From NCBI RefSeq assembly GCF_001999335.1, contig NZ_MLHS01000016.1, positions 1-32,133 on the forward strand: DNA of 32,133 bases, in the 5' to 3' direction. Shown here one piece after another: positions 9,001 through 15,292 of this stretch. Source of the stretch: Rodentibacter sp. Ppn85. GTDB lineage: Bacteria; Pseudomonadota; Gammaproteobacteria; Enterobacterales; Pasteurellaceae. The position numbers and the translations under genes were made by a program. Numbering within the stretch: the stretch's first letter is position 1; each line of letters begins with the position of its first letter. The notes under the pieces are model-generated. The model had not been told where the DNA came from. It did not search any database and worked only from the letters and a program-made list of their open reading frames with translations.

Positions 9001-10399
9001 TATCTAGCTTTTCTACATAAATTTTATTAAAACGAGCCGCAATCGTACCACTATTTTCCAGATTCTTACCTTTAATATCCAGATTTGTTGCAATTACAGT
9101 TGAATCCTTACCAATTTGAGTTGACTGGCTATTGATATCAACCTTTGTTCCTCTCACTTTGGCATTTTTGGCCGTTATAGTTTTATCCGCTGAAATATCA
9201 ACTTTCTGACTACTTACTTTTGTATTTTGTTTTAGGTTAACCTCTGTGGAGATTAAATTAGTAGTTTTCCCTGCAGAGATTTGACCATTAATATCAAGCT
9301 TTTTACTGCCTTTTGAGGATACATTTTGTTTAGCTTGTAAGGTTGCAACTTCAACATTACCTTGTTTATTCTCAATTTGGATATCCTTCTCTGAAAGAAT
9401 AATACCCTTATGATTTACCCCAGCGCCCGTATCTGTTGTGATAAATTGGATATGATTACCATACATAGCGCCGGCTTCTGTACCGGTAATTGCGATTTCC
9501 GTGGATTTAGCCTGCTTAGATTTCGCCTTTCTTGCTTTCACATCGTATTCTGATGAACCGGCTACAAAGGTTATATTGGTTTCAACAGGCGCTTTATCAT
9601 TAATGTTACGGACGGCCCCTTTTTGCTCAATTTTTTTCGCAACAATATCTAAATATTTCAATCCGTCAGTGGCAATCCCGTCTTTATCAATGGTTACCGT
9701 TCCTTTCTCGACAGACAGTTTTAAGCCGTTTTTCGGATCAATCACATTACTGGTTGAAGTTACAAAACGATCCGTATTGAATGTTTGTACACCGTTAATA
9801 TTAATTCCGTTCGGGTTAATAATTAATAGATCTGCTTTATCACCAAAAACTTCCAATCCGCCTTTAATTTTACTCATCTGACTACCTGTTACCTGAGTTA
9901 AAATTGCTTTGGCTGTATTTTTATCAAAGTTTTGGTTTTTTTCTAAATGACCGACTAAATAAGAATTTCCTTCCTTATTGCTATTATTAAATACCGCACC
10001 ATTGCCGACATTGAATTTTTGGAATTTATTATCAGAAATACCATCATATTGAGGTTTGGCAATCTCAATAATATGTACGCCATTAGTTGTCTCAGATATT
10101 TTTGTTTCACGATTATTTTTATCTAAAACGATATCCTTGCTATTTACATCAGCAAATACGGTATTTGGTACAACGAATAAGAAGGCTAATGCAGCATTTC
10201 CCAGATGTAACAAACGTGATTTAATAAGACAAGAAAATGTAGATAGACGGAAGATATGGCGTCCTTCACTGCTAGATTCGCCTTCTTCTTTATTTTCTAC
10301 ACTACCAGTGTCGCCTGATTCATAGTTAATATATTCAGCGACGGGAACTAAACATGATTTTGATTTACTAAAAATCAGTTTATATCTATTTTTATTCAT
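95..10399 (-). CDS. Two-partner-secretion exoprotein (TpsA): FHA-like adhesin with Tyr-motif arrays, Fic domain and HExxH domain
   Basis: A 3,434-aa secreted adhesin/effector of the IbpA/LspA/PfhB type. Visible order: extended signal peptide (1-83, ending VFA); TPS secretion domain about 84-290 with NPNGI near 195; FHA-type beta-helix repeats to about 900; Glu/Lys/Arg coiled coil about 957-1054; more haemagglutinin repeats to about 1980; three 43-aa repeats (2020-2150) with EPIYEEI (Tyr 2025, 2068, 2111, 2154) and EPV/IYSEV (Tyr 2054, 2097, 2140); DYAEI at Tyr 2190 and 2212; a Fic core with HPFAEGNGRVAR (His 2529), which in active family members transfers AMP to host Rho GTPases; DYAEI at Tyr 2712, 2734, 2756, 2778, 2800; HELTH (His 3061, Glu 3062, His 3065) with EREAF (Glu 3115), a gluzincin-like zinc site; and a tail resembling polymorphic-toxin ends. 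The start has AGGAG about 9 nt upstream. It follows its tpsB by 30 bp. Family and Fic are clear; the activities of the rest are inference. G8 and G7 tracts could cause slippage. Confidence 0.93.
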   Translation of the reverse strand: MNKNRYKLIFSKSKSCLVPVAEYINYESGDTGSVENKEEGESSSEGRHIFRLSTFSCLIKSRLLHLGNAALAFLFVVPNTVFADVNSKDIVLDKNNRETKISETTNGVHIIEIAKPQYDGISDNKFQKFNVGNGAVFNNSNKEGNSYLVGHLEKNQNFDKNTAKAILTQVTGSQMSKIKGGLEVFGDKADLLIINPNGININGVQTFNTDRFVTSTSNVIDPKNGLKLSVEKGTVTIDKDGIATDGLKYLDIVAKKIEQKGAVRNINDKAPVETNITFVAGSSEYDVKARKAKSKQAKSTEIAITGTEAGAMYGNHIQFITTDTGAGVNHKGIILSEKDIQIENKQGNVEVATLQAKQNVSSKGSKKLDINGQISAGKTTNLISTEVNLKQNTKVSSQKVDISADKTITAKNAKVRGTKVDINSQSTQIGKDSTVIATNLDIKGKNLENSGTIAARFNKIYVEKLDNKKDILAEKTLDISTFGNILSQNNTTPDDGYHNNGIIQSKGTANLTFRFTHFHSASHKLPEAREKLTLSAQEVFFDKDSENQLLSSLDINSNDAFINKGILTSANQLSVNSQKITNEGLLGAKNSLNLTVSSNITNNATGVLHSDGVMNLNADDIIHNRGEILSKGKITVSAQKLLNDVELGGSVDISNGNIKGSIADIGTVRRDFYKIFGSITDLNGNSLKIKYMGNIRGENDFEFIQKESTLDDAGIVNHGIINIQKNLIGNGAKNIINNMKSSKLNVFDFYLNSPANITVTFRPVFNLFGSSLQATAEYKFKSLSELIKFFLSNDTQTHFQQGAYYVSKLQVFKLLKSINSPLLQSVLTNTFGVHWENKSLTELKKAYDAAELANSSGKSKELEFYPHEKAKILAGSFIGNTDTLINGEKGEKGAFDNEVPIGKHTIQAPPIQFKPFVAQPENNDNSEIDLSTLLELLANPNLFIDRSFNKKKEDDSNIFIPKEDKNLLSETEEEKKQRLEKARLEKERLEKERLEEAERRKKQLEEEQKKLDSLSEEEKQRLEEYEKKLAEEKRKADELAKKKEIPLDKDRARVEVDPLYHTRMKYINQNDYVGSDYFFNRIAPKGSESKVSVIGDSYFEHQLITRSIEKKVDNHLALKYDLTNVELVKRLMDNAYHTSGDLNLTLGKALTKEQQDNLKEDIIWYVKSTINGKETYIPQVYFAKQTLEDAEKYKGLGSAVIKARELKLKAKDVHNSGTIAGNRVDIEAENKIKNTGDILGKELVSLKGHKGIESTATSYTDEKGNTTVQKSKIASEQHLHLETDLDSDIDITASDVKGKTGFVKTKDLKAKDTHKFSSSHKQKQLLGKTVITGVETEDSYSAESVGSDLEFDHLHLAVKGDVEQAGSKIKADIVTGIVKGDYKTKTGQNIQHTEKSKSVFGLFSSASASGGGYSVSASTDSIDGVSSQISESDHTGANGELGIRFEQEKSAKTDLKNINSEFEVKGGDLHVLGTLDIGGLDINKSMSDSTQPDQNEGEAVKSENSNVSDETSKTEDQTQDGQAKEDNPNLRKLSEEEIAELMSEKDQSFFEAQKNVSYDKLKLTAKEIISTKYKDETDFKSSKSSFKLGLVGETHSAIADIVSHAVKQAEDAKKGIKQDGTAALQVTSDLANLVTGDLVGASVKAQAGYSQSNASFNEKSDNRNTLNGNLVLSATDGRVELNNVERSKSGKLSINAKDDVSINAGKTERTESDESWHAKLSVGSSVSCGVMSDGCAAGVNAGVDGGYSLTNTQSTTYQNSQLLGDEVEINTEKDFTLSGANIKADVYRTKVEGKTSIESKQDTYERHNKHADFGFSAGASVTTALTVKPTVSVTAGYGQEDETSRKVGHQSGIEAGKMIGQINDLDLKGGYLVDKSGDKKLRITGDVTHQSLEDYHHKDGGEFGMSIGLNERGTSQANVRGGRSAQRHYEATQHSTLSGVDTQNVEKPINNELNESKTVHRDDEYASTSFGFELGDLAELGKKGVDKAKQKFSKKTNQDSVNSLNNIASDNALSQKTKVSEEPIYEEIPASPYAKLGDENASAQRKSAESEPVYSEVTKAKKSEEPIYEEIPASPYAKLGDENASAQRKSAESEPIYSEVTKAKKSEEPIYEEIPASPYAKLGDENASAQRKSAESEPVYSEVTKAKKSEEPIYEEISAVMEEHKAKRPLPELPQDGKAKDDLDLKESDYAEIPALIHSDNKVKADNAESDYAEIPALAESAKTKVESDNAQVNSNNSSKLSPAVPEVQSVEQADTQSSPSFFQKIKQFFKKDRGSSKTTEENVNNNNRLLDTDEQANGKPNYEKLEDNLNLKELLSLEAKRYDEFEQKILNNSEFLAEAREAAKKSVPEAVLKQMAGSAELDDILTDGAKRTERKINEALHFKPSEQEFNEIQQLVKKLPKSEDIMGVPEQTQRIVDALAETSKTIQRSPDLKDKLQGAVEEFLSNTKNGLTVESIEKLNHGLRPDEGENRILYKKESLTKEDAIFSGPQASKLQLAEMVDFINDAKARGVEPSVLSGMVYQRVIAYHPFAEGNGRVARVIANKLLLDAGYPPFTKFGSKFEETIIPQSDSSKDSTTSPKVISEFLRILSEKSIEDATPKFASTESGSSLVGKAEDIYAQIDPTKKKVKTESESEKAARIVKEKDESLGKKRSVPREDNGDYMTIKRLKEDMTGTESPAQAKTGSAEDATEIPVLLQSGDKVKTDNAESDYAEIPALTHSGNTAKADSVESDYAEIPALSHPGNKAKADSVESDYAEIPALSHPGNKAKADSVEGDYAEIPALSHPGNKAKVDSAESDYAEIPALAESAKTKAETDDAVSSLTQANSNNSNNNVEKNQNGNEVNKPKIDAKKLFEQAKQKARERDSAKEAEKKLKILAENAENLPKEHLLKALQDLAYGSSVEEATALTNKAKETRNKIHRPDTIEGFEGQNVKNMGKIMSKIELDDAYLQSRSEINRKIVDKLDSNKEFHQLMKQKLSGNEEGIKRLFSLVEQAKFDALKEVTGIEGRRAELEITGNNPLSTRHGAYSNDVVRINAMPILSFLRTKKQNNKEILDTIVHELTHHDQAQIIRHKDKLPDHMKADANLMALNGQYYISSGLTTMRQYQKQPQEREAFFSGHKLGEELSKLVDKGYTGERRDIQSIEHLPTKNSNLETPKPQGTDLGNNALIYGLKDGRKELIAHANKADKDKRNPILADSYIGELNLGYEFSNLSKLADKVKQGKVSEQDIDRIATFQDLGADNALATSSRSRINQANTEDNKKIITELLQNPVAVEALKQISDFNEKEQHLFQQLKQNENLDLDEPQTSPSFTKEQNAVIEQYIATRDGLNRSREDFFSEKTKLIAKETLERGGKVYFALDGLATDTMTFNKDKTQINMSNLKKLFDPNYEFYNSVTSRELRYLYENYRDNPNLKFTIKDQVIENPLKTLDLN
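1975..2340 (-). repeat. 66-bp tandem repeat encoding DYAEIPAL modules
   Basis: Five or more units of 66 bp (22 codons) lie between the Fic and HExxH parts of the exoprotein gene. Equivalent points fall at 2041, 2107, 2173, 2239 and 2305; the outer units have diverged while the middle three are nearly identical. Each encodes SDYAEIPAL plus a Lys/Ala/Gly/Asn linker. Two related modules occur before the Fic domain (about 3720-3850). The tyrosine sits in an acidic -D-Y-A-E-I- context typical of tyrosine-kinase substrates. Confidence 0.9.
3932..4345 (-). repeat. 129-bp tandem repeat encoding EPIYEEI/EPVYSEV modules
   Basis: Three full units and a partial fourth of exactly 129 bp (43 codons) lie in the exoprotein gene; equivalent points fall at 3942, 4071, 4200 and 4329. 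Each encoded unit holds EPIYEEI, SPYAKLGDE and EPVYSEV (EPIYSEV in one). The units are nearly identical at DNA level, so recent duplication or ongoing copy-number change is likely. YEEI is the classic Src-family SH2-binding consensus once phosphorylated, and EPIY-type motifs are known in host-phosphorylated effectors such as CagA and Bartonella Bep proteins. Confidence 0.92.
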
Positions 10400-10429
10400 A
10401 CTAAATTTCTCCTATATTAAAAATATGAA

Positions 10430-12118
10430 TTAAAATGAAATTGAGCCGTTTACATAGTAAATGTGGGCATCACCTTTATTTACTTTTACATTCTTAATTG
10501 GCTTGGAATAAGTGAAAGATAAGTTAAGGCGACTGATTTGAAATTTTGTTCCAATAGCCATCCCTGCAATAGTTTCATTACCTTGATTGAGATGTTTAAA
10601 TATGCGACCGAAATCAACACCTAAGAAAGGTTTGATTTGGGAAATAGACATTTTTTGAGGATAAAATGGGATATCAACTGTTTGTGAAATATAATAACCG
10701 CTGTCTCCGGAAATGATTCCACCTTTAAATCCTCTTACGGTATATTCATCTCCGATAGAGAATTGATTATCGGAATACAAACTATAAGGAGAGTATTGGA
10801 ATCCTAAACGAAGTTGATAATTAAGCGCTCTTTCTTTAATCGCAAAAGCTTTATACCAGCTCATTGTGCCTGATAATAAAGAGAGTGTTTTATCTCCTTT
10901 TGAATTATATGCAAGGCTATCGGCACCAAACCAACCTAAACCGTTTGAATAAGAAATATCGTTATACAGTTTTCCTCCTAAAACATTTGTAATATAGGAT
11001 AATCCGACTGTAAGTTTATTATTATTGAAATGGCTGACTAAACGCGCCCCGATATAGTTTTTCTTTGTTTTAAATTCTAATTCGCCGTAACCTGAAAAAA
11101 TCATATCTTTATTACGAGCAAGAACTTTAGCAAGTTTAATATTTGCAGTTTTAATTTTCCCTTCTGAGCTATAACTGTGAATACCTTTTATTTCTTTCTT
11201 ACTATCCGATTGTGACACTCTTAAATCTAATGTATAAGAAGAAAATGGTTGGCTATAACTTAATAAATAGTTTTGTTGATTATTTCGTTTATGTTTTTTG
11301 TATAGTCGATATCCTGTTGAAAAATACCAACTATCATTAATTCCTAGTAAATCACCCCAACTAATACTTGCCGTAAGTTGATTTCGTCCGTTTTCGTTGT
11401 TTTCTGCACCGGAGTTATTAAAGCCTAGTGTAATTCGGGGTAAATAAGTGCGCTGAGTAATTAAATTAAAATTGGACTCACCATCTTTCTCTGCTGCAAC
11501 AACTTTTATTTCTGCGGATTTATTTGTTGTATTTAAAATTTCAACTAACTGATCAACATCATAAACATTAAGTAATTTATTTTTTAAATTAGGCAATACA
11601 AAAACCATTGCTTTATCTTTAAATGTTTCTGGAAGAGCACCATTGACAAAATAATCGCGAACGTAGCCCCAATGAATAATAAAATCCAATTCATTTTTAT
11701 CGGTAACGTTACTCTTTAAGCCAACGGCACTTGTTACATAGCCTGCACGGTACAGTACATCGGTCAAATCTTTAACTAACGCAAAAACTTGCTTAGTCGT
11801 CAGTGGCTTTCCCTCATATTGTTTAATGACGGAATCAAAATCCAAGCGAACGCTTTGTCCTGCTTGATCTACGGTAATGCGCTTAATGGTTCGATCTGTT
11901 TGTGTATCATCCGTCAATGTATTATCTGTTTTCGGATCAGCCTCTTTGCGCAGGAATTTCTCCGCCTTTTTTAAAGCTTCATCAGTTTCTTGAATTATTC
12001 TTTGATGCTTTAACTGCTGCTGTTCTTGGGTAAGAACGTCTGTTGCAAAAGCCGTTCCCGAGAATAAAGATAAGTAAAATAAATAGCCGATAGATTTTCT
12101 CGCTATTGAAGATTTCAT
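10430..12118 (-). CDS. TpsB outer-membrane transporter for the exoprotein (ShlB/FhaC/LspB family)
   Basis: An Omp85-superfamily barrel that would recognise the TPS domain of the adjacent exoprotein in the periplasm and pass it through the outer membrane. The sequence shows a signal peptide (about 1-25, ending GTAFA), an N-terminal charged helix with an acid/lysine-rich linker, a POTRA-type region around 75-190 (IKRITVDQAG onward), then a C-terminal barrel of alternating hydrophobic strands with the YTVRGFKGG segment, the conserved VRGF/Y motif of barrel loop L6, and a final strand ending in Phe. At about 562 aa it is normal size. The reading frame opens at a TTG one codon earlier (12121), but the ATG at 12118 lies 8 nt after AAGGAG and is preferred. 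It is the first gene of a tpsB-tpsA operon with a 30-bp gap. Confidence 0.93.
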   Translation of the reverse strand: MKSSIARKSIGYLFYLSLFSGTAFATDVLTQEQQQLKHQRIIQETDEALKKAEKFLRKEADPKTDNTLTDDTQTDRTIKRITVDQAGQSVRLDFDSVIKQYEGKPLTTKQVFALVKDLTDVLYRAGYVTSAVGLKSNVTDKNELDFIIHWGYVRDYFVNGALPETFKDKAMVFVLPNLKNKLLNVYDVDQLVEILNTTNKSAEIKVVAAEKDGESNFNLITQRTYLPRITLGFNNSGAENNENGRNQLTASISWGDLLGINDSWYFSTGYRLYKKHKRNNQQNYLLSYSQPFSSYTLDLRVSQSDSKKEIKGIHSYSSEGKIKTANIKLAKVLARNKDMIFSGYGELEFKTKKNYIGARLVSHFNNNKLTVGLSYITNVLGGKLYNDISYSNGLGWFGADSLAYNSKGDKTLSLLSGTMSWYKAFAIKERALNYQLRLGFQYSPYSLYSDNQFSIGDEYTVRGFKGGIISGDSGYYISQTVDIPFYPQKMSISQIKPFLGVDFGRIFKHLNQGNETIAGMAIGTKFQISRLNLSFTYSKPIKNVKVNKGDAHIYYVNGSISF

Positions 12119-12182
12119 CAATTGGTCTCCTTAATATGTAATATGCCTAAGTTATTCAATTAGTATAAAATTAAGACGATAA

Positions 12183-12202
12183 GCTACTTTCTATGAAGTA
12201 GC
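12183..12202 (-). promoter_or_regulatory. Hairpin in the tpsB leader
   Basis: A perfect 7-bp stem (GCTACTT/AAGTAGC) with a 6-nt loop lies about 65 nt before tpsB and overlaps the last codons of the small upstream reading frame at 12191-12361. There is no U-run after it, so it is not an obvious intrinsic terminator. It could influence leader folding or mRNA stability; function is unknown. Confidence 0.3.
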
Positions 12203-12361
12203 CCTGATTCTGCAGCTCCAATATGTCAACAAACCTGTATATCCGGCGAATGTCGAAACTTTACTACTCCACTGGATATAGCATTGTGAGCTAAACTTAG
12301 CGGAGACGATTTTTTCACCGTTTGTAGATTTGTATTTTTCGATAAGCAAAATCACACCCAT
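12191..12361 (-). CDS. Possible 56-aa leader ORF upstream of tpsB (uncertain)
   Basis: An ATG-initiated frame of 56 codons ending in TAG lies in the leader between the putative Fur box and tpsB. The peptide begins MGVILLIEKYKSTNGEK and ends WSCRIRATS; it has two cysteines and two tryptophans and no recognisable domain. There is no good ribosome binding site directly before its ATG, although a strong AAGGAGG occurs about 45 nt upstream (12407-12413) with no suitable start codon close to it. It could be a leader peptide, the remnant of an older gene, or chance. I do not recognise it. Confidence 0.15.
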   Translation of the reverse strand: MGVILLIEKYKSTNGEKIVSAKFSSQCYIQWSSKVSTFAGYTGLLTYWSCRIRATS

Positions 12362-12426
12362 ATTAGACGGAGCTTTTCTTCAAAAATGACAAAAAAATGT
12401 AATAAACCTCCTTGATCGAACAAACA

Positions 12427-12444
12427 ATAATCAAAATGATTATC
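12427..12444 (-). promoter_or_regulatory. Putative Fur box upstream of the tpsB-tpsA operon
   Basis: Read on the minus strand, three hexamers GATAAT-CATTTT-GATTAT match the repeated GATAAT-type Fur recognition pattern, with the middle hexamer weakest. It falls within the spacer of a possible sigma-70 promoter (TTGATT, about 16 bp, GATTAT), so repressor binding would block transcription of the operon about 300 nt before the tpsB start. Iron regulation is an inference from this match. Confidence 0.45.
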
Positions 12445-12662
12445 ATATAATCAAATCTTCTCAAATTTTTCCAAAAAGAAATGAGCTGAAATCAATTAGC
12501 CCTAAAAATTTCATACTATTTTTACGTTAAACAAATTTATCAATGTGTCTCTCAAATGTTGCAAAACGTTGAACCATTACAGAGTAAAATGAATTGATAG
12601 TTTGATGTGGTTGTGTGTGAAAATTTGATAGGAATAATGTTTATATATGGATGTTTGAACAT

Positions 12663-12732
12663 TGGTTAGGTCTTAAAAAGCGGCTAGGGTTTACTCTCCC
12701 CTTAGTGAGTTCAAGCCTCACTTCCTCCGCCA
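12663..12732 (+). pseudogene. Degenerate tRNA-Ser 3' portion (possible attachment-site scar)
   Basis: The 3' end looks like a tRNA with a long variable arm. Pairing is visible for the variable arm (AGGG/CCCT), for a T-arm GTGAG-TTCAAGC-CTCAC with a canonical TTCRANY loop, and then TTCCTCC, discriminator G and CCA, which are serine tRNA hallmarks. The anticodon-arm region (GGTCTTAAAAAGCGG) resembles a tRNA-Ser(UGA) arm but no longer pairs, and no D-arm or GGAGGAA acceptor strand is found upstream. So it is a remnant, not a functional tRNA. The T-arm and acceptor end are the part that tRNA-targeting integrases commonly leave duplicated, which would fit insertion of the neighbouring tps locus here. 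Serine identity is from structure and memory, not a search. Confidence 0.55.
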
Positions 12733-12739
12733 CCAATAA

Positions 12740-12780
12740 AAAAATTCCTTAGTTAAAAAGCTAAGGAATTTTTGTTTTTT
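12740..12780. terminator. Bidirectional intrinsic terminator
   Basis: A 10-bp perfect stem (AATTCCTTAG and complement), extendable by A-T pairs, with an 8-nt loop, is flanked by an A-run on the left and a T-run on the right. It follows the tRNA-Ser remnant on the plus strand and also lies directly after the stop of the minus-strand lipoprotein gene, so it can serve both directions. Confidence 0.85.
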
Positions 12781-13465
12781 ACCAGCAAAACCTTTCATTT
12801 ACATGATTTTCCGACCGCTCTTTTTGCCACTTCGCTTTATTTTGTGGAGCAGCAAAAAACTCATCCTGTGCCTTTAAACGAAGCTTCAATTTTTCCTCGG
12901 CTGCTTTTAATGCAACTTTGCGATCTTGAAATTTTGAGGGTAATGCTTTCATAAAAACCGTGTCATAAGGATGGGAAATTACCCAATTTACTGCTTCTTC
13001 CGCAGTTTTACGTTGTTTGTTTAAATCACAAAAAGCGTAGGGATTCACAAATTGCCCTACTACTTGGCTAAATCCCGTATTTTCCGCCACTGTCGTCTTT
13101 GGTAAATCCAACACATACAAGGCTGTAATTAAACGGTTTTGCCCACGATAAAACCATTTTACCGCATCATCACGTAAACCAAAATCATAAGCACGGGCCG
13201 CCAGAGTAAATAAGGTGATTGGCGAAATTCGTGCCGGATTTTCTAGCACAAACTTAACCGCACTTTGATATCCGTTTAAGGTATTTTCCCGCAACATCGG
13301 ATCAAGTTGCTTATGCACAAATACGTTTCCCACTTTGCCTTTTTCGGAGGAATAATAAGGTTTCACATAAATATCAATAGATTTTACCGGTTCTTTGCTA
13401 ATCGAGCTACAAGCGGTTAAACCAAGTGCAGTCAAAATTACAATAATTTTTACGGCTAATTTCAC
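12779..13465 (-). CDS. Putative lipoprotein of unknown function
   Basis: A 228-aa protein with a type II signal peptide: positively charged start, hydrophobic segment and lipobox LTAC with Cys 19, so it is probably lipid-anchored at the cell envelope. The mature part is mostly helical-looking and charged, with a Lys/Glu/Ala-rich C-terminal region and no catalytic motif I recognise. The start is a GTG at 13465 with GGAGG only 4-5 nt upstream; no alternative start preserves the signal peptide. It is transcribed alone, divergent from yfaE, and ends in the bidirectional terminator. Uptake-signal cores lie inside it (for example 13257-13265), consistent with a resident family gene. The function is unknown to me. 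Confidence 0.8.
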   Translation of the reverse strand: MKLAVKIIVILTALGLTACSSISKEPVKSIDIYVKPYYSSEKGKVGNVFVHKQLDPMLRENTLNGYQSAVKFVLENPARISPITLFTLAARAYDFGLRDDAVKWFYRGQNRLITALYVLDLPKTTVAENTGFSQVVGQFVNPYAFCDLNKQRKTAEEAVNWVISHPYDTVFMKALPSKFQDRKVALKAAEEKLKLRLKAQDEFFAAPQNKAKWQKERSENHVNERFCW

Positions 13466-13507
13466 AATGCCTCCAACAAGAAATAATTCCTAAAATGAAC
13501 TTATATC

Positions 13508-13525
13508 TCATCAAAATTTTGATGA
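13508..13525. promoter_or_regulatory. 18-bp perfect palindrome between divergent genes
   Basis: TCATCAAAATTTTGATGA is an exact 18-bp palindrome in the 114-bp gap between the lipoprotein gene (minus) and yfaE (plus). A good -10 element TATAAT follows at 13554-13559, about 20 nt before the yfaE start, without a clear -35. Placement and symmetry suit an operator for one or both genes; the regulator is unknown. Confidence 0.35.
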
Positions 13526-13579
13526 ATTTTAACAAAGTTTTCACTTTTTCCTATATAATTAGACAACAAATCGAATACG

Positions 13580-14659
<1,080 letters not shown>

Positions 14660-15289
14660 TTAATTAATCATCTCAGTGATACCACTATAGATCAGTACAC
14701 AACCAAAAAATAAAAATACCACGCCTGCTACATTATCAATATAACGGCTATATTGGCGATAAAACTGCTTTGCCACATTCCGTGAAAAAATAAATGAAAT
14801 TAGATAAAAATACAAGAATGTTACAATGACAATTAAACCGAACGCCACGCCCATTTCCCATATTTCTGTCATTTTCGCTAAAACCAAAGACATTACACTT
14901 GAAAAATACACCACGGCTTTAGCGTTCGACAAATTGACCAATAAACCCTTTAGAATTTCTTTTTTAGCATTGGTTTGCTCATTTAATTCTTTCTCTGAAA
15001 GCGGTATAAATTCTGCATTTTGTCTGCTTCGAATCAATAAGAAACCAAGATAACTTAAATAACTTCCGCCCAGAATCATAATAAGTCCATGTAAAGCCGG
15101 CATCATAGCGAATAACACCGTTAACCCCAACATCGAAAGCGCAGCCCAAAACGCCACACCTATCGTGATGCCGATAACTCCATAAAAGGCGTTTTGACGG
15201 GAATTACTCGCCGCCATTCGGGTAACATAGAAAAAATCAGGCCCTGGTGTCATCAAACCAAACAAATGAACAATCAATAAATTTAACAT
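14660..15289 (-). CDS. LysE/RhtB-family amino-acid exporter
   Basis: A 209-aa inner-membrane protein with about six hydrophobic segments. It begins with the family's GLMTPGPDFFYVTRMAASNSR motif region and ends with a hydrophobic VVFLFFGCVLIYSGI helix; a charged cytoplasmic loop (about 95-120) separates the two halves. LysE/RhtB proteins export amino acids such as lysine, threonine, homoserine or leucine. Position between pgpA and dapB (3 bp and 15 bp gaps) hints at a link with lysine synthesis, but the substrate cannot be read from sequence. Confidence 0.88.
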   Translation of the reverse strand: MLNLLIVHLFGLMTPGPDFFYVTRMAASNSRQNAFYGVIGITIGVAFWAALSMLGLTVLFAMMPALHGLIMILGGSYLSYLGFLLIRSRQNAEFIPLSEKELNEQTNAKKEILKGLLVNLSNAKAVVYFSSVMSLVLAKMTEIWEMGVAFGLIVIVTFLYFYLISFIFSRNVAKQFYRQYSRYIDNVAGVVFLFFGCVLIYSGITEMIN

Positions 15290-15292
15290 CTT

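Noticed and set aside
9501-9881. Plus-strand frame of 126 codons within the exoprotein gene
   Set aside because: Antisense to the TPS domain, no ribosome site, hydrophobic composition expected from the complement of a beta-helix gene.
12663-12732. Functional tRNA-Ser gene
   Set aside because: No 5' acceptor strand (GGAGGAA) or D-arm is found upstream and the anticodon stem does not pair.
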